A DNA stretch of 64,000 nucleotides from Lacticaseibacillus kribbianus (GCF_020180945.1 NZ_JAIPUL010000001.1:1-64000), one strand, 5' to 3'; shown: positions 16,540 through 26,605, numbered from the stretch's first letter. Program-made: numbers and translations. Notes: generated by a model from the sequence alone, not told the origin.

Positions 16540-16803
16540 TTGGAAGAACGTAATTCTCGTAAAGTTTATCAAGGCCGCGTCGTATCAGACAAAATGGACA
16601 AGACCATTACCGTCGAAGTGAAGACGACTAAGACTCACCCGGTATACGGCAAGCGGGTCAAGTACTCGAAGAAGTACTACGCCCACGATGAGGAAAACAC
16701 CGCTAAGACCGGCGACTTGGTCCGCATCATGGAAACTCGTCCGATGTCTCGCAACAAGCGTTTCCGTTTATTGAACGTTGTCGAAAAGGCAGTTCGTATC
16801 TAA
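16540..16803 (+). CDS. rpsQ: 30S ribosomal protein S17
   Basis: An 87-residue S17, an early 16S rRNA binding protein with an OB fold. It has the motif [16 protein letters not shown] and the C-terminal [16 protein letters not shown]. It starts with TTG at 16540 after GGAAAGGAG. Confidence 0.97.
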   Translation: MEERNSRKVYQGRVVSDKMDKTITVEVKTTKTHPVYGKRVKYSKKYYAHDEENTAKTGDLVRIMETRPMSRNKRFRLLNVVEKAVRI

Positions 16804-16833
16804 TCGAGATCGAGACGAAAGGAGGACCAACCC

Positions 16834-17202
16834 GTGATTCAACAAGAAAGTCGTCTTAAAGTGGCGGACAACTCCGGTGCCCGCGAATTACTGGTCATCA
16901 AAGTGCTTGGCGGTTCCTACCGCAAGACCGGTAACATCGGTGACATCGTTGTCGCAACCGTAAAACAAGCTACACCAGGTGGCGTTGTCAAGAAGGCTGA
17001 TGTCGTGAAGGCTGTCATCGTCCGCACCAAGTCCGGTGCGCGTCGTGTCGACGGCTCCTACATCAAGTTCGACGAGAACGCGGCTGTCATCATCAACGCC
17101 GACAAGAGCCCAAAGGGGACTCGTATCTTTGGACCAGTCGCACGTGAGCTGCGTGACGGCGATTTCATGAAGATCGTTTCCTTAGCGCCCGAAGTTCTGT
17201 AA
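16834..17202 (+). CDS. rplN: 50S ribosomal protein L14
   Basis: The 122-residue L14 contributes to an intersubunit bridge. It begins [20 protein letters not shown] and ends in the expected [13 protein letters not shown]. The start is GTG at 16834, with AAAGGAGG upstream. Confidence 0.98.
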   Translation: MIQQESRLKVADNSGARELLVIKVLGGSYRKTGNIGDIVVATVKQATPGGVVKKADVVKAVIVRTKSGARRVDGSYIKFDENAAVIINADKSPKGTRIFGPVARELRDGDFMKIVSLAPEVL

Positions 17203-17226
17203 TCTGACCTATAGGAGGTGCGAAAC

Positions 17227-17538
17227 ATGAAAATCAAAACTGGTGACAAAGTGCGGGTCATGCGCGGTAAAGACGCCGGCAAGACCGGGACGGTGACCAA
17301 GGTTCTGCTCAACACAGACAAGGTGATCGTCGAAGGCGTCAACATGATCAAGAAGCACCAAAAGCCAAGCAATGCCAACCCTCAGGGCGGCATTGTCGAC
17401 AAGGAAGCAGCGATTCACGTGTCCAACGTGATGCTGCTCGACCCGGAAACCGACAAGCCTACGCGCATCGGCACCGAGATCAAAGACGGTAAAAAAGTGC
17501 GGATCGCCAAGAAGTCTGGTTCCGCAATCGAAAAGTAA
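17227..17538 (+). CDS. rplX: 50S ribosomal protein L24
   Basis: The 103-residue L24 is an assembly initiator with a KOW domain ([20 protein letters not shown]). The ATG at 17227 is chosen; a GTG nine bases upstream is part of the Shine-Dalgarno GGAGGTG itself. Confidence 0.97.
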   Translation: MKIKTGDKVRVMRGKDAGKTGTVTKVLLNTDKVIVEGVNMIKKHQKPSNANPQGGIVDKEAAIHVSNVMLLDPETDKPTRIGTEIKDGKKVRIAKKSGSAIEK

Positions 17539-17561
17539 TCAGAAAGGAGGACTAAACTCGC

Positions 17562-18104
17562 ATGACCAACCGTTTACAAGAACGCTACAACACTGAGATC
17601 GCGCCCGCTCTGGTTGAGAAATTCAGCTACAAGAGCACGATGCAGACCCCGAAGGTCGAAAAGATCGTCCTGAACATGGGTGTCGGCGACGCGACCCAAA
17701 ACGCCAAGAACCTTGACGAAGCCGTTGCCGAGCTGAAGCTCATCTCCGGCCAGCAGCCTTTGATCACCAAGGCCAAGAAGTCCATCGCGAACTTCCGCCT
17801 GCGTGAAGGCATGGCCATCGGCGCCAAGGTGACCCTGCGCGGTGAACGCATGTACGATTTCCTTGACAAGCTGATCAACGTTTCCCTGCCTCGAGTTCGT
17901 GACTTCCACGGTATCTCCGCGAAGTCCTTCGACGGGCGCGGCAACTACACGCTTGGGGTCAAGGAACAACTGATCTTCCCTGAAGTGGATTACGACAAGG
18001 TAAACCGCGTTCGGGGCCTGGACGTTGTCATCGTTACGACGGCTAACACCGATGAAGAAGCACTCGAGCTGCTTTCCAAGCTTGGGATGCCATTCGCCAA
18101 ATAA
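17562..18104 (+). CDS. rplE: 50S ribosomal protein L5
   Basis: The 180-residue L5 binds 5S rRNA and the P-site tRNA. Conserved parts include [25 protein letters not shown] and [15 protein letters not shown] precedes the ATG. It is followed 12 bp later by rpsN. Confidence 0.98.
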   Translation: MTNRLQERYNTEIAPALVEKFSYKSTMQTPKVEKIVLNMGVGDATQNAKNLDEAVAELKLISGQQPLITKAKKSIANFRLREGMAIGAKVTLRGERMYDFLDKLINVSLPRVRDFHGISAKSFDGRGNYTLGVKEQLIFPEVDYDKVNRVRGLDVVIVTTANTDEEALELLSKLGMPFAK

Positions 18105-18116
18105 GGAGGGACACAC

Positions 18117-18302
18117 TTGGCTAAGAAGTCAATGATCGTGAAGAACAATCGGCCTGCAAAGTTCGCAGTGCAAGAATACACACGCTGCCAACGCTGTGGC
18201 CGTCCGCATTCCGTCTACCGTAAATTCAAACTCTGCCGGATTTGCCTTCGTGAATTAGCACATGCCGGTCAAATCCCAGGTATGCGCAAAGCTAGCTGGT
18301 AA
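18117..18302 (+). CDS. rpsN: 30S ribosomal protein S14, zinc-binding type Z
   Basis: A 61-residue S14 with four cysteines at 24, 27, 40 and 43, which mark the zinc-containing form. Many Firmicutes also carry a longer zinc-free S14 elsewhere; it is not in this window. The start is TTG at 18117, with AAGGAGG upstream. Confidence 0.97.
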   Translation: MAKKSMIVKNNRPAKFAVQEYTRCQRCGRPHSVYRKFKLCRICLRELAHAGQIPGMRKASW

Positions 18303-18331
18303 ACCAGTACAAGTCAAAGGAGGTTAAATCA

Positions 18332-18730
18332 ATGGTCTTGACCGATCCAATCGCAGATTACTTGACCCGGATTCGCAACGCCAACATGGTTCGTCACGAA
18401 TCCCTGGTCGTACCTGCATCTAAGATGAAAATCAACATTTCCGAGATCCTTAAGTCTGAAGGCTTCATTCGTGATTACGAAGTCATCGAAGACGACAAGC
18501 AAGGCGTGATCCGTCTCTTCCTGAAGTACGGGAAGAACAACGAACGCGTCATCTCCGGTTTGAAGCGGATCTCCAAGCCGGGTCTGCGTTCATACGTGAA
18601 GGCGAACGAAGTGCCGAAGGTATTGAACGGCCTGGGCATCGCGATCCTTTCCACTCCAGAAGGCGTTATCACCGACAAAGAAGCCCGCGCGAAGAACGTC
18701 GGCGGCGAAGTGCTCGCGTACATCTGGTAA
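18332..18730 (+). CDS. rpsH: 30S ribosomal protein S8
   Basis: The 132-residue S8 is a primary 16S rRNA binder. It has the [14 protein letters not shown] start region and the C-terminal [22 protein letters not shown] (residues 111-132). In E. coli S8 regulates the spc operon; not testable here. AAAGGAGG precedes the ATG. Confidence 0.98.
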   Translation: MVLTDPIADYLTRIRNANMVRHESLVVPASKMKINISEILKSEGFIRDYEVIEDDKQGVIRLFLKYGKNNERVISGLKRISKPGLRSYVKANEVPKVLNGLGIAILSTPEGVITDKEARAKNVGGEVLAYIW

Positions 18731-18760
18731 TCTAAAACACTTAAAAGGAGGTGCCTACAA

Positions 18761-19291
18761 GTGAGTCGTATTGGTAATAAATCCATCACCGTCCCAGCGG
18801 GTGTCACCATCACCGCAGACGGCGAGAACATCACCGTTAAGGGTCCTAAGGGCGAATTGACTCGCCACTTTGCGCCTGAAATCGAAATGCACCAGGAAGG
18901 CGCGGAGATCACATTCACCCGCCCAGATGATTCCTGGAAGGCCATGCACGGCACGATGCGTGCGAACCTGAACAACATGATCGTCGGCGTGACCGATGGC
19001 TTCGTCAAGAAGCTTAAGCTCGTCGGGGTCGGCTACCGTGCCCAGAAGCAGGGCGAAAAGCTCGTCCTGGCCGTCGGTTACTCCCACCCCGTTGAGATGG
19101 AAGCACCGGCCGGCGTAACCTTCGAGGTTCCAAGCAACACCGAGATCAACGTGGCTGGGATTTCCAAGCAGGTTGTCGGTCAGTTTGCAGCCGAGATTCG
19201 TGCCGTTCGTTCCCCAGAACCTTACAAGGGTAAGGGTATCCGTTACGTCGATGAAGTTGTTCGTCGTAAGGAAGGTAAGACCGGTAAGTAG
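18761..19291 (+). CDS. rplF: 50S ribosomal protein L6
   Basis: The 176-residue L6 lies near the factor-binding site. Two L6 repeats are present, and the C-terminal signature [20 protein letters not shown] is intact. The start is GTG at 18761, after AAAGGAGGTG. Confidence 0.98.
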   Translation: MSRIGNKSITVPAGVTITADGENITVKGPKGELTRHFAPEIEMHQEGAEITFTRPDDSWKAMHGTMRANLNNMIVGVTDGFVKKLKLVGVGYRAQKQGEKLVLAVGYSHPVEMEAPAGVTFEVPSNTEINVAGISKQVVGQFAAEIRAVRSPEPYKGKGIRYVDEVVRRKEGKTGK

Positions 19292-19321
19292 TCGTTAACA
19301 CACTAACAAGAGGTGAACATT

Positions 19322-19681
19322 GTGATTTCTAAGCCAGATAAAAACAAAACTCGGCAGCGGCGTCACGCGCGTGTCCGGGGTAAGATTTCTGGTACGAGCG
19401 AGCGCCCACGCTTGAACGTTTTCCGTTCTAACAAGAACATCTACGCGCAATTAATTGATGACGTAGCGGGTGTGACGCTAGCAAGTGCCTCCACTCTTGA
19501 TAAAGAAATTGCCGCAACTGACAACAAGACCGCCCAGGCAACCGCCGTTGGTGAACTGATCGCCAAGCGCGCCGTAGCCGCCGGTCACAAAGACGTGGTC
19601 TTTGACCGTGGTGGTTACCTCTATCATGGTCGCGTGCAGGCTTTAGCTGAAGCTGCGCGTGAAAACGGCCTCGAATTCTAA
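19322..19681 (+). CDS. rplR: 50S ribosomal protein L18
   Basis: The 119-residue L18 binds 5S rRNA with L5. I start it at GTG 19322 ([20 protein letters not shown]), 6 nt after AAGAGGTG. An in-frame GTG at 19313 overlaps that Shine-Dalgarno and gives a non-family extension. The C-terminal [20 protein letters not shown] is typical. Confidence 0.96.
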   Translation: MISKPDKNKTRQRRHARVRGKISGTSERPRLNVFRSNKNIYAQLIDDVAGVTLASASTLDKEIAATDNKTAQATAVGELIAKRAVAAGHKDVVFDRGGYLYHGRVQALAEAARENGLEF

Positions 19682-19702
19682 TCAAAGGAGGATAACCAAC
19701 AC

Positions 19703-20206
19703 ATGGCATCATACATCGATCCAAACCAACTCGACTTGGAAGACCGCGTCATCGCGATCAACCGCGTCACCAAAGTTGTCAAAGGTGGTCGCCGTCTGCG
19801 TTTCGCAGTCATCGCGGTCGTTGGCGATAAGCACGGTCACGTCGGCTTCGGTACCGGTAAGGCGCAGGAAGTGCCTGAAGCGATCCGTAAGGCCGTCGAA
19901 GACGCCAAGAAGAACCTGATCGAAGTGCCGGTCGTCGGCACCACGATTCCTCACGAAGTCATCGGCCATTTCGGCGCCGGCGAAGTACTGCTGAAGCCTG
20001 CCGTTGAAGGGTCCGGGGTCGCTGCTGGGGGCGCGGTTCGTGCCGTCATGGAACTCGCCGGTATCGCAGACGTTACCAGCAAGTCCCTCGGCCGTAACAC
20101 GCCGATCAACATGATCCGCGCGACCGTCGCTGGGCTCAAGCAGCTCAAGACGATTGAGGAAACCGCCGATCTTCGCGGCGTGTCCGTTTCTCACTTACAA
20201 GACTAG
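19703..20206 (+). CDS. rpsE: 30S ribosomal protein S5
   Basis: The 167-residue S5 takes part in decoding accuracy. It has the double-stranded RNA-binding-like N-terminal part ([16 protein letters not shown]) and a normal C-terminal fold ([20 protein letters not shown]). AAAGGAGG lies before the ATG. Confidence 0.98.
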   Translation: MASYIDPNQLDLEDRVIAINRVTKVVKGGRRLRFAVIAVVGDKHGHVGFGTGKAQEVPEAIRKAVEDAKKNLIEVPVVGTTIPHEVIGHFGAGEVLLKPAVEGSGVAAGGAVRAVMELAGIADVTSKSLGRNTPINMIRATVAGLKQLKTIEETADLRGVSVSHLQD

Positions 20207-20217
20207 GAGGGCACATA

Positions 20218-20403
20218 ATGGCTCAAGTAAAAATTACGCTGACCAAGAGTGCTGCTCACCGGTTGCCTAAGCAACGTACGATTGTGAAGGAACTCGGTCT
20301 TGGTCGGGTTAACAGCTCGGTTATCAAACCCGACAACGCAGCCACCCGTGGTGCGATTTTCCAGATTTCCCACTTGGTTTCCGTTGAAGAGATCAAGGAC
20401 TAA
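20218..20403 (+). CDS. rpmD: 50S ribosomal protein L30
   Basis: A 61-residue L30, with the typical pattern [20 protein letters not shown] and a C-terminal beta strand. It is 11 bp after rpsE, with AGGAGGG before the ATG. Confidence 0.96.
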   Translation: MAQVKITLTKSAAHRLPKQRTIVKELGLGRVNSSVIKPDNAATRGAIFQISHLVSVEEIKD

Positions 20404-20432
20404 AACTACACGAAACGGAGGTGTCCTAGAGT

Positions 20433-20873
20433 ATGAAGTTGCATGAATTAAAGCCAAGCGAGGGCTCTCGCCAGCACGGCAAGCGCCTCGGTCGCGGTAC
20501 GTCCAGCGGCCAGGGTAAGACGGCCGGTAAGGGTCAAAAGGGCCAACTGGCACGTCAGGGCGGCAAGACCCGTCTCGGGTTCGAAGGTGGCCAGATGCCA
20601 CTGTTCCGTCGCATGCCGAAGCGTGGGTTCAAGAACATCAACCGCAAGGACTTTGCTGTGATCAACTTGAAGGATCTCAACAAGTTCGAAGACGGGACCG
20701 AAGTCAACCCAGCACTGCTGATCGAAAGCGGCCTTGTCAAGGACGCAAAGGACGGCATCAAGCTGCTGGCTGACGGTCAACTCGACAAGAAGCTGACCAT
20801 CAAGGTCAACAAGGCGTCCGAAGCTGCAGTTGAGGCGGTTAATGCCGCAGGCGGTTCGATCGAGGTGATCTAA
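20433..20873 (+). CDS. rplO: 50S ribosomal protein L15
   Basis: The 146-residue L15 is a late assembly protein. Its glycine-rich basic N-terminus ([20 protein letters not shown]) is diagnostic. The stop overlaps the secY start by 1 nt (TAATG), so secY translation is coupled. Confidence 0.98.
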   Translation: MKLHELKPSEGSRQHGKRLGRGTSSGQGKTAGKGQKGQLARQGGKTRLGFEGGQMPLFRRMPKRGFKNINRKDFAVINLKDLNKFEDGTEVNPALLIESGLVKDAKDGIKLLADGQLDKKLTIKVNKASEAAVEAVNAAGGSIEVI

Positions 20874-22186
20874 TGCTGAAGACCCTCATTAACGCGCTCA
20901 AAGTCAAGGAGATCCGCAACAAGATCCTCTTCACCTTAGGCGTATTACTGGTTTATCGGTTAGGTTCTCAGATCTCGGTTCCGGGCGTCGATGCCTCGGC
21001 GTTGACCAAAATCAGTGAGAGTGGCTTGATCCCGTTACTTGACACTGTCAGTGGTGGCGGCCTTTCGAACTACTCGATTTTCTCCATGGGGGTTTCACCA
21101 TACATCACGGCGCAGATCGTGGTCCAGCTGTTGCAGATGGACATCGTGCCGAAGTTCGTCGAATGGAGCAAGCAGGGTGAAGTGGGGCGGCGCAAGCTGA
21201 ACCAGGTCACCCGCTACCTGACCATCGGCCTTGGATTCTTCCAGGCGATCGGGATCACGGCCGGGTTCCAAACCCTGTCGGTCTACGGTCTGGTCAAGAA
21301 CCCAAACATTCAGACCTACGTCGTGATTGGGATCATCCTGACCGGTGGGACCATGCTGTTGACCTGGATGGGTGAGCAGATCACCGATAAGGGGATCGGC
21401 AACGGCGTGTCGATGATCATCTTTGCCGGGATCATCGCCCGCCTCCCAAGTGGCTTCCAGGAGTTGTTCACCGATAACATCACGAACAACGACCCGAGCG
21501 ACCTGTGGAAGGGCATCCTGTTCCTGGTTGCGCTGGCCGTGCTGCTGATCGCAGTCGTGACCTTCGTCACCTGGGTTCAACAGGCCAACCGCAAGATTCC
21601 GATCCAGTACACGCGCCGCGTCACCGCGGCCGGCAGCAATTCCTACCTGCCGTTGAAGGTCAACGTCGCCGGGGTTATCCCGGTCATCTTCGCCAGCTCG
21701 TTCATCGTGACGCCGCAGACCATCCTGATGGCCTTCCAGGCCAAGCACGCGGGCGACGGCTGGTACCAGGTGATGACGAACATCTTCAACATGCAAAAGC
21801 CGGCCGGGACCGCGATTTACACCCTGCTGATCGTCGTCTTCACGTTCTTTTACGCCTTCGTCCAGGTCAACCCGGAGAAGGTGGCCGAGAACCTGACCAA
21901 GCAGGGGAGCTACATCCCAGGCGTCTGGCCGGGTAAGGAGACCGAAAAGTACATGTCCGGTGTGCTGATGCGCCTGTCAACGGTCGGCGCCCTGTTCCTT
22001 GGGGTTGTCGCCTTGATGCCGCAGCTGGCCGCCAACATCTGGGGCCTGCCACAGTCCATCGGGCTGGGCGGCACGAGCCTTCTGATCGTGGTCATGACCG
22101 CCGTTGAGCTGGTTCGCCAGCTGGACGGGCTGCTCATGAAGCGCGAGTACGTCGGCTTCATCCAGGACGATCTCATCGCAGACTAG
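20873..22186 (+). CDS. secY: Protein translocase subunit SecY
   Basis: The 437-residue protein forms the membrane channel of the Sec translocon with SecE and SecG. About ten hydrophobic segments are visible. Conserved parts include [15 protein letters not shown] near the plug side and the cytoplasmic loop [11 protein letters not shown] that contacts ribosome and SecA. Its position between rplO and adk is the standard one. Confidence 0.97.
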   Translation: MLKTLINALKVKEIRNKILFTLGVLLVYRLGSQISVPGVDASALTKISESGLIPLLDTVSGGGLSNYSIFSMGVSPYITAQIVVQLLQMDIVPKFVEWSKQGEVGRRKLNQVTRYLTIGLGFFQAIGITAGFQTLSVYGLVKNPNIQTYVVIGIILTGGTMLLTWMGEQITDKGIGNGVSMIIFAGIIARLPSGFQELFTDNITNNDPSDLWKGILFLVALAVLLIAVVTFVTWVQQANRKIPIQYTRRVTAAGSNSYLPLKVNVAGVIPVIFASSFIVTPQTILMAFQAKHAGDGWYQVMTNIFNMQKPAGTAIYTLLIVVFTFFYAFVQVNPEKVAENLTKQGSYIPGVWPGKETEKYMSGVLMRLSTVGALFLGVVALMPQLAANIWGLPQSIGLGGTSLLIVVMTAVELVRQLDGLLMKREYVGFIQDDLIAD

Positions 22187-22208
22187 TCAATATCGAGGAG
22201 GATGCAAC

Positions 22209-22865
22209 GTGAATCTCATTTTAATGGGACTTCCCGGTGCAGGTAAGGGGACGCAGGCCGAGAAAATCGAGGCCGAGTACCCCATTGCCCACATCAGTAC
22301 AGGGGATATGTTCCGCGCGGCCATGGCGGCCGGCACGGAGCTGGGGCTCAAGGCCAAGTCCTACATGGACGCCGGGACCTTGGTTCCCGACGAGGTGACC
22401 GAGGCCATCGTGAAGGAACGCCTAGGCGAGTCCGACACCGATGCCGGTTACATGCTGGACGGCTTCCCACGCACCATCGCGCAGGCCGAAGCGCTCGAGA
22501 CCATCACGACGGACCTGAACAAGCCCGTCGAGGCAGTGATCAACATCGCCGTTGAACCAGAGGTCCTGGTGGATCGGCTTTCCGGCCGCTTCATCTGCAA
22601 GACCTGCGGGGCGACCTACCACAAGCTCTACCACCCGACGAAGGTGGCGGGCACGTGCGATCGCTGCGGCGGCCACGAGTTCTTCCAGCGCGAGGACGAT
22701 AAGCCCGCAACGGTGAAGAATCGCCTCAAGGTCAACATCGAGATGAACACGCCGCTGCTTGACTTTTACCAGTCGCGCAACCTGCTGTTCACCGTCAACG
22801 GCGACCAAGACATCGACCTGGTCTTTGCTGAGGTCCAGGCGATCCTGAAGAAGATCGCGAAGTAA
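22209..22865 (+). CDS. adk: Adenylate kinase
   Basis: The 218-residue enzyme interconverts AMP and ATP with two ADP. The P-loop [10 protein letters not shown] spans residues 7-16, and the DGFPRTI segment is normal. The LID domain carries four cysteines at 130, 133, 150 and 153, the zinc-bound form usual in Gram-positives. The start is GTG at 22209, with GAGGAGG upstream. It is the last gene before a new internal promoter. Confidence 0.97.
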   Translation: MNLILMGLPGAGKGTQAEKIEAEYPIAHISTGDMFRAAMAAGTELGLKAKSYMDAGTLVPDEVTEAIVKERLGESDTDAGYMLDGFPRTIAQAEALETITTDLNKPVEAVINIAVEPEVLVDRLSGRFICKTCGATYHKLYHPTKVAGTCDRCGGHEFFQREDDKPATVKNRLKVNIEMNTPLLDFYQSRNLLFTVNGDQDIDLVFAEVQAILKKIAK

Positions 22866-22894
22866 GCACCGCCTTTTGCAAACACCCCTGACTG

Positions 22895-22923
22895 TTTTCA
22901 AAAACTTGTTTTTATGGTACAAT
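22895..22923 (+). promoter_or_regulatory. Internal promoter for infA-rplQ
   Basis: TTTTCA (22895-22900), 17 bp, then TACAAT (22918-22923) with extended TGg. The transcript would carry a short hairpin GGTGAG (22938-22943) / CTCACC (22954-22959), followed by TTTT, before infA. Confidence 0.7.
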
Positions 22924-23000
22924 ATCGCGGTATGTGCGGTGAGTGCCAGTGGCCTCACCCTTTTCGCGCGTAGCACCAGACATTTAGGAGGAAAATCTTA

Positions 23001-23219
23001 GTGGCAAAAGACGATGTAATCGAGATTCAAGGCACCGTGGTCGATACCTTACCGAACGCGATGTTCCAAGTCGAGCTTGAGAACGGGGCGACCATCCTGG
23101 CCCACGTCTCCGGCAAGATCCGGATGCACTACATCCGCATCCTGCCCGGTGACCGGGTGACCGTGGAGCTGTCGCCGTACGATCTGACCAAGGGCCGGAT
23201 CACGTACCGCTTCAAGTAG
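23001..23219 (+). CDS. infA: Translation initiation factor IF-1
   Basis: A 72-residue S1/OB-fold protein that occupies the A site during initiation. The whole sequence is family-typical ([19 protein letters not shown] and [14 protein letters not shown]). It starts with GTG at 23001 after AGGAGG. Confidence 0.97.
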   Translation: MAKDDVIEIQGTVVDTLPNAMFQVELENGATILAHVSGKIRMHYIRILPGDRVTVELSPYDLTKGRITYRFK

Positions 23220-23260
23220 GGTGTCACAACCCCTGCCACGTGCCTGATTAGATAATACCC

Positions 23261-23277
23261 TGTGCCATTCTGGCACA
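23261..23277 (+). repeat. Small hairpin between infA and rpmJ
   Basis: TGTGCCA and TGGCACA form a perfect 7-bp stem around the triloop TTC. No T tract follows, so it is not an obvious terminator. It may be an RNA processing or stability element. Confidence 0.45.
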
Positions 23278-23295
23278 CCCAGAGGAGGCTTAATC

Positions 23296-23412
23296 ATGAA
23301 AGTACGTCCATCCGTCAAAAAGATGTGCGAGCACTGCAAAGTGATCCGCCGCAAAGGCCGTGTCATGATCATTTGCCCTGCAAACCCTAAGCATAAGCAA
23401 CGCCAAGGCTAA
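23296..23412 (+). CDS. rpmJ: 50S ribosomal protein L36
   Basis: A 38-residue protein, [16 protein letters not shown] and onward, with the zinc ribbon ligands Cys11, Cys14, Cys27 and His33. The ATG at 23296 follows GAGGAGG. It lies between infA and rpsM, the usual place. Confidence 0.97.
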   Translation: MKVRPSVKKMCEHCKVIRRKGRVMIICPANPKHKQRQG

Positions 23413-23444
23413 AACCTAAAACACAAATAGGAGGTGTCCATCGT

Positions 23445-23810
23445 ATGGTTCGTATCGCTGGTGTCGACTTACCACGTGGTAAGCAAATCGTTGTTGCCCT
23501 GACCTACATTTTTGGGATCGGCAAGACCACCGCTCAGAAGATCCTCAAGGACGCAGGCGTTCCTGAAAACGTCCGCCAAGAAGACCTGACCCCAGATCAA
23601 GAAGACAAGATCCGCGCAGCCGTTGACAACATCAAGGTTGAAGGCGATCTTCGTCGCGAAGTCAGCCTGAACATCAAGCGGCTTCAGGAAATCGGTTCCT
23701 ATCGTGGGATCCGTCACCGCCGTGGTCTGCCTGTTCGCGGTCAAAACACCAAGAACAACGCACGGACGCGCAAGGGTAAGAAAGTTACCATTGCCGGCAA
23801 GAAGAAATAA
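23445..23810 (+). CDS. rpsM: 30S ribosomal protein S13
   Basis: The 121-residue S13 contacts tRNA and the large subunit. Diagnostic parts are [20 protein letters not shown] and the C-terminal [24 protein letters not shown] lies upstream of the ATG. Confidence 0.98.
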   Translation: MVRIAGVDLPRGKQIVVALTYIFGIGKTTAQKILKDAGVPENVRQEDLTPDQEDKIRAAVDNIKVEGDLRREVSLNIKRLQEIGSYRGIRHRRGLPVRGQNTKNNARTRKGKKVTIAGKKK

Positions 23811-23831
23811 CTAAGAAGGAGGTAATATTCG

Positions 23832-24221
23832 ATGGCAGCACGCAAAACAACTCGTAAGCGTCGGGTGAAGAAGAACATCGAGTCCGGTGTGGCTCACATT
23901 CACTCCACGTTCAACAACACGATCGTCATGATCACCGACCCTCGCGGCAACGCGATCGCCTGGTCCTCAGCCGGTGCCTTGGGCTTCAAGGGTTCCCGTA
24001 AGTCCACGCCTTTCGCCGCCCAGATGGCAGCGGAAGCCGCAGCTAAGGAATCCATGGAGCACGGCATGAAGTCTGTTGAAGTAACCGTCAAGGGCCCTGG
24101 CTCTGGCCGTGAAGCCGCGATTCGCTCCCTCCAGGCAACTGGACTTGAAGTGACCGCGATCCGCGATGTTACACCGGTTCCGCACAACGGTTCCCGTCCT
24201 CCAAAGCGTCGTCGTGTGTAA
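23832..24221 (+). CDS. rpsK: 30S ribosomal protein S11
   Basis: The 129-residue S11 belongs to the platform of the small subunit. Typical motifs are [15 protein letters not shown] and the end [13 protein letters not shown]. It is co-transcribed with rpsM and rpoA. Confidence 0.98.
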   Translation: MAARKTTRKRRVKKNIESGVAHIHSTFNNTIVMITDPRGNAIAWSSAGALGFKGSRKSTPFAAQMAAEAAAKESMEHGMKSVEVTVKGPGSGREAAIRSLQATGLEVTAIRDVTPVPHNGSRPPKRRRV

Positions 24222-24287
24222 TTGTTACCAGACGACTCGTCTTGGTTGACAATGTTCACTTCTCGTTTTGAAAGGGGTACAGACTAG

Positions 24288-25226
24288 ATGATCGAATTTG
24301 AAAAGCCGAACATCACCAAAGTTGACGAAAGCACCAACTACGGCAAGTTCGTGGTTGAGCCGCTCGAGCGCGGCTACGGGACCACGTTAGGTAACTCGCT
24401 GCGTCGCATCCTGTTATCCTCTTTGCCTGGTGCTGCGGTCTCCAACATCCAGATCGATGGTGTGCTCCACGAGTTCTCCACGATCGACGGCGTGCTGGAA
24501 GACGTCACCCAGATCATCCTGAACATCAAGAAGCTCGCCTTGAAGATGACGGCGGATGACGACAAAACCGTCGAAATCGACGTGACGGGGCCGGCGACGG
24601 TGACCGCCGCGGACATCGTGACGGACAGTGACGTCGAAGTGCTGAACCCTGAGCAGTACATCTGTACCGTTGCTGAGGGCGGCCGCTTCCACGTTCGGAT
24701 GACGGTTCGCACCGGTCGCGGCTATGTGCCGGCAGACCAGAACAAGAGCGACGACATGCCGATTGGGGTATTGCCTGTCGACTCCATTTTCACCCCCATC
24801 AGTCGGGTCAACTACCAGGTTGAAAGTGCACGTGTTGGGCGGCGCAACGACTTCGACAAGCTGACTTTGGATGTTTGGACCAACGGTTCGATTTCTCCGC
24901 GCGAGGCGATCAGCCTGGCCGCGAAGATCATGACCGAACACCTCGACATCTTCGTCAACTTGACCGACGAGGCCAAGAACGCCGAAATCATGGTTGAAAA
25001 GGAAGAGACCCACAAGGAAAAGATGCTCGAGATGACCATCGAAGAGCTCGACTTGTCCGTCCGTTCTTACAACTGCCTGAAGCGTGCTGGCATCAACACG
25101 GTTCAGGAACTGACCAACAAAACAGAAGCCGATATGATGAAGGTGCGCAACCTCGGCCGCAAATCACTTGAAGAAGTGAAGAACAAGTTATCCGACTTGG
25201 GCCTGGGTCTGCGCAAAGAAGATTAA
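24288..25226 (+). CDS. rpoA: DNA-directed RNA polymerase subunit alpha
   Basis: The 312-residue alpha subunit dimerises through its N-terminal domain ([17 protein letters not shown]) to start polymerase assembly. It contacts UP elements and regulators through the C-terminal domain ([20 protein letters not shown], then [12 protein letters not shown]). A charged linker ([20 protein letters not shown]) joins the two. AAAGGGG precedes the ATG; a weak stem lies in the 66-bp gap after rpsK. Confidence 0.98.
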   Translation: MIEFEKPNITKVDESTNYGKFVVEPLERGYGTTLGNSLRRILLSSLPGAAVSNIQIDGVLHEFSTIDGVLEDVTQIILNIKKLALKMTADDDKTVEIDVTGPATVTAADIVTDSDVEVLNPEQYICTVAEGGRFHVRMTVRTGRGYVPADQNKSDDMPIGVLPVDSIFTPISRVNYQVESARVGRRNDFDKLTLDVWTNGSISPREAISLAAKIMTEHLDIFVNLTDEAKNAEIMVEKEETHKEKMLEMTIEELDLSVRSYNCLKRAGINTVQELTNKTEADMMKVRNLGRKSLEEVKNKLSDLGLGLRKED

Positions 25227-25247
25227 TCTCGTAAAGGAGGCCAATCC

Positions 25248-25628
25248 ATGAGTTACCGGAAATTAGGGCGTACGAGCTCTCAACGTAAAGCACTGCTTCG
25301 CGATCTGACGACGGATCTGATCATCAACGAACGGATCACGACGACCGAAGCCCGCGCCAAGGAAATCCGCTCCACGACGGAAAAGATGATCACCCTGGGC
25401 AAGCGCAACGACTTGCACGCACGCCGTCAGGCTGCCGCATTCCTGCGCAACGAAATCGCGGACGTCAAGGAAGACGGCGACAAGGTTGTCGTTCAGTCCG
25501 CCCTGCAGAAGCTGTTCTCTGACGTTGCCCCACGCTACGCAGAACGCAACGGCGGTTACACCCGCACGTTGAAGACCGCGCCTCGTCGTGGCGATGCCGC
25601 ACAAATGGTCATCATCGAACTCGTCTAA
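25248..25628 (+). CDS. rplQ: 50S ribosomal protein L17
   Basis: The 126-residue L17 begins [20 protein letters not shown] and carries [15 protein letters not shown]. It is the last gene of the alpha operon. A structured 3' element follows immediately (see next entry). AAAGGAGG lies before the ATG. Confidence 0.98.
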   Translation: MSYRKLGRTSSQRKALLRDLTTDLIINERITTTEARAKEIRSTTEKMITLGKRNDLHARRQAAAFLRNEIADVKEDGDKVVVQSALQKLFSDVAPRYAERNGGYTRTLKTAPRRGDAAQMVIIELV

Positions 25629-25684
25629 GTTCGCCTGACCACTTTTTTCAAAACCGAGCCGACCCCTGTGGCCGGTTCACTTTG

Positions 25685-25813
25685 ATCATTTGATCGATGG
25701 AGCGTTACGATGTTGGCTACCTATTGGTATGGGCGTCAGCCCCAGGCCTCGGCCTGCCGAGTCTAGCTTGCGAGCACCGGGCAACCGGTGTCTCCATCTC
25801 AAATGATTTTTTT
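25685..25813 (+). ncRNA. L17 downstream element RNA (rplQ 3' UTR) with built-in terminator
   Basis: A long closing stem pairs ATCATTTGA (25685-25693) with TCAAATGAT (25799-25807), and GATGGAG (25696-25702) with CTCCATC (25792-25798). T7 follows (25807-25813). Inside lies a CACCGG-GCAA-CCGGTG hairpin with a GNRA-type tetraloop (25775-25790). A conserved RNA of unknown function, the L17 downstream element, is known immediately after rplQ in lactic acid bacteria and Listeria. The location and the folded form agree, but I could not run the covariance model. Confidence 0.7.
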
Positions 25814-25821
25814 ACATACTG

Positions 25822-25845
25822 AAGCCGGCCGCTGGTCGGCTTTTT
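25822..25845 (+). terminator. Second terminator after rplQ
   Basis: AAGCCGGCC (25822-25830) pairs with GGTCGGCTT (25834-25842) around loop GCT, with TTTTT at the end. It backs up the terminator of the L17 element. Confidence 0.85.
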
Positions 25846-25849
25846 GTGT

Positions 25850-26100
25850 TGCAGTGGGTGGGCCGCGGCCTGCGGGTCCCGGGGCGGGGCGGGCTGCGCG
25901 GCCGGGGCGAGCCGCGGTCTCGCCCCTAGATTTGACGCCGGAGCCGCGTTGCGGCTACCCCGTCGCCAAATCTGCCGGGCGCGGCAGCGCGAATGCCCCG
26001 CCAAGCCCGCGGGTCATCCGGGCCGCCGCTCCTTTCGCTGCCCGCCCCGCCCCGGAACCCTCCGGCCGCTACACAGTGGGCGATGCAGTGTGGCGGCCGG
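25850..26100. repeat. Noncoding GC-rich structured repeat, divergent family A copy
   Basis: No credible gene lies between the rplQ terminator and the promoter at 26218. The stretch holds two strong hairpins. The first pairs AGATTTG (25928-25934) with CAAATCT (25967-25973) and encloses AGCCGC/GCGGCT. The second pairs CCGGCCGC (26062-26069) with GCGGCCGG (26093-26100), plus ACAC/GTGT. The second includes CTACACAGTGG...CAGTGT, which recurs at 39810-39833, preceded in both places by a CCCGGA.C(C)CTCC.GCCGC string. Confidence 0.5.
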
Positions 26101-26217
26101 TGTTAGAGTTCTTCGGGTGGTGCGCGATGACGTGTGTGCCTGCTGCTCGCGTGTCGCGCCGTTCGGTCCGCCGGCGTGCGGCGCCCATCGTTCAAGGTCG
26201 CGCAGTGGCTTGGGGGT

Positions 26218-26246
26218 TTACTGACGAAAACCAAGCGTGTTACGAT
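26218..26246 (+). promoter_or_regulatory. Promoter of the small hypothetical gene
   Basis: TTACTG (26218-26223), a 17-bp spacer and TACGAT (26241-26246) with an extended TGt. Transcription would start about 40 bp before the ATG at 26296. Confidence 0.6.
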
Positions 26247-26295
26247 TGAAGTGATGAGAGACGCCGCTGACGCAACAACGAAAGTGGGGACGACC

Positions 26296-26598
26296 ATGAC
26301 CGAAGCACCCGTACCACGCATTGACTCGGTGGCGATGCTGCCGAACTTGTTTCTGCGCGTGACCTACAAGGACGGCGAGGTGCGCTACGTGCGCAGCCCG
26401 GTGAACAAGCAGATCGCCGCCGGGGCCTCGCGCAAGGTGACCGCCAAAAGCCTGGGGGACATGATGCAGGCCAGCGCGGCGAGCTACATTCCTGCCAACG
26501 CCATCGACATCAACCCGGACAACACGTTCGCCGTGAATTCGGTGGACTACGACGGCGACGACCTGTACCGCAACGGGCGCCGGTCGTACATGGCGTAG
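26296..26598 (+). CDS. Hypothetical protein, 100 residues
   Basis: I do not recognise this protein. It is soluble, without a signal peptide or membrane segment. It begins MTEAPVPRIDSVAMLPNLFL and contains alternating hydrophobic strands (LRVTYKDGEVRYVRSP) that suggest a small beta-rich fold. The ATG at 26296 has GTGGGGA 5 nt upstream; reading further upstream to 26254 would start at the predicted transcription start. It has its own promoter and terminator and stands as a single gene between the ribosomal cluster and the ECF transporter genes. Confidence 0.65.
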   Translation: MTEAPVPRIDSVAMLPNLFLRVTYKDGEVRYVRSPVNKQIAAGASRKVTAKSLGDMMQASAASYIPANAIDINPDNTFAVNSVDYDGDDLYRNGRRSYMA

Positions 26599-26605
26599 CG
26601 CGGCA

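Noticed and set aside
25788-26249. Open frames of 126-153 codons across the GC-rich repeat after rplQ
   Set aside because: They cross strong hairpins and the terminator, have no Shine-Dalgarno, and code for low-complexity Arg/Ala/Gly/Pro sequence.
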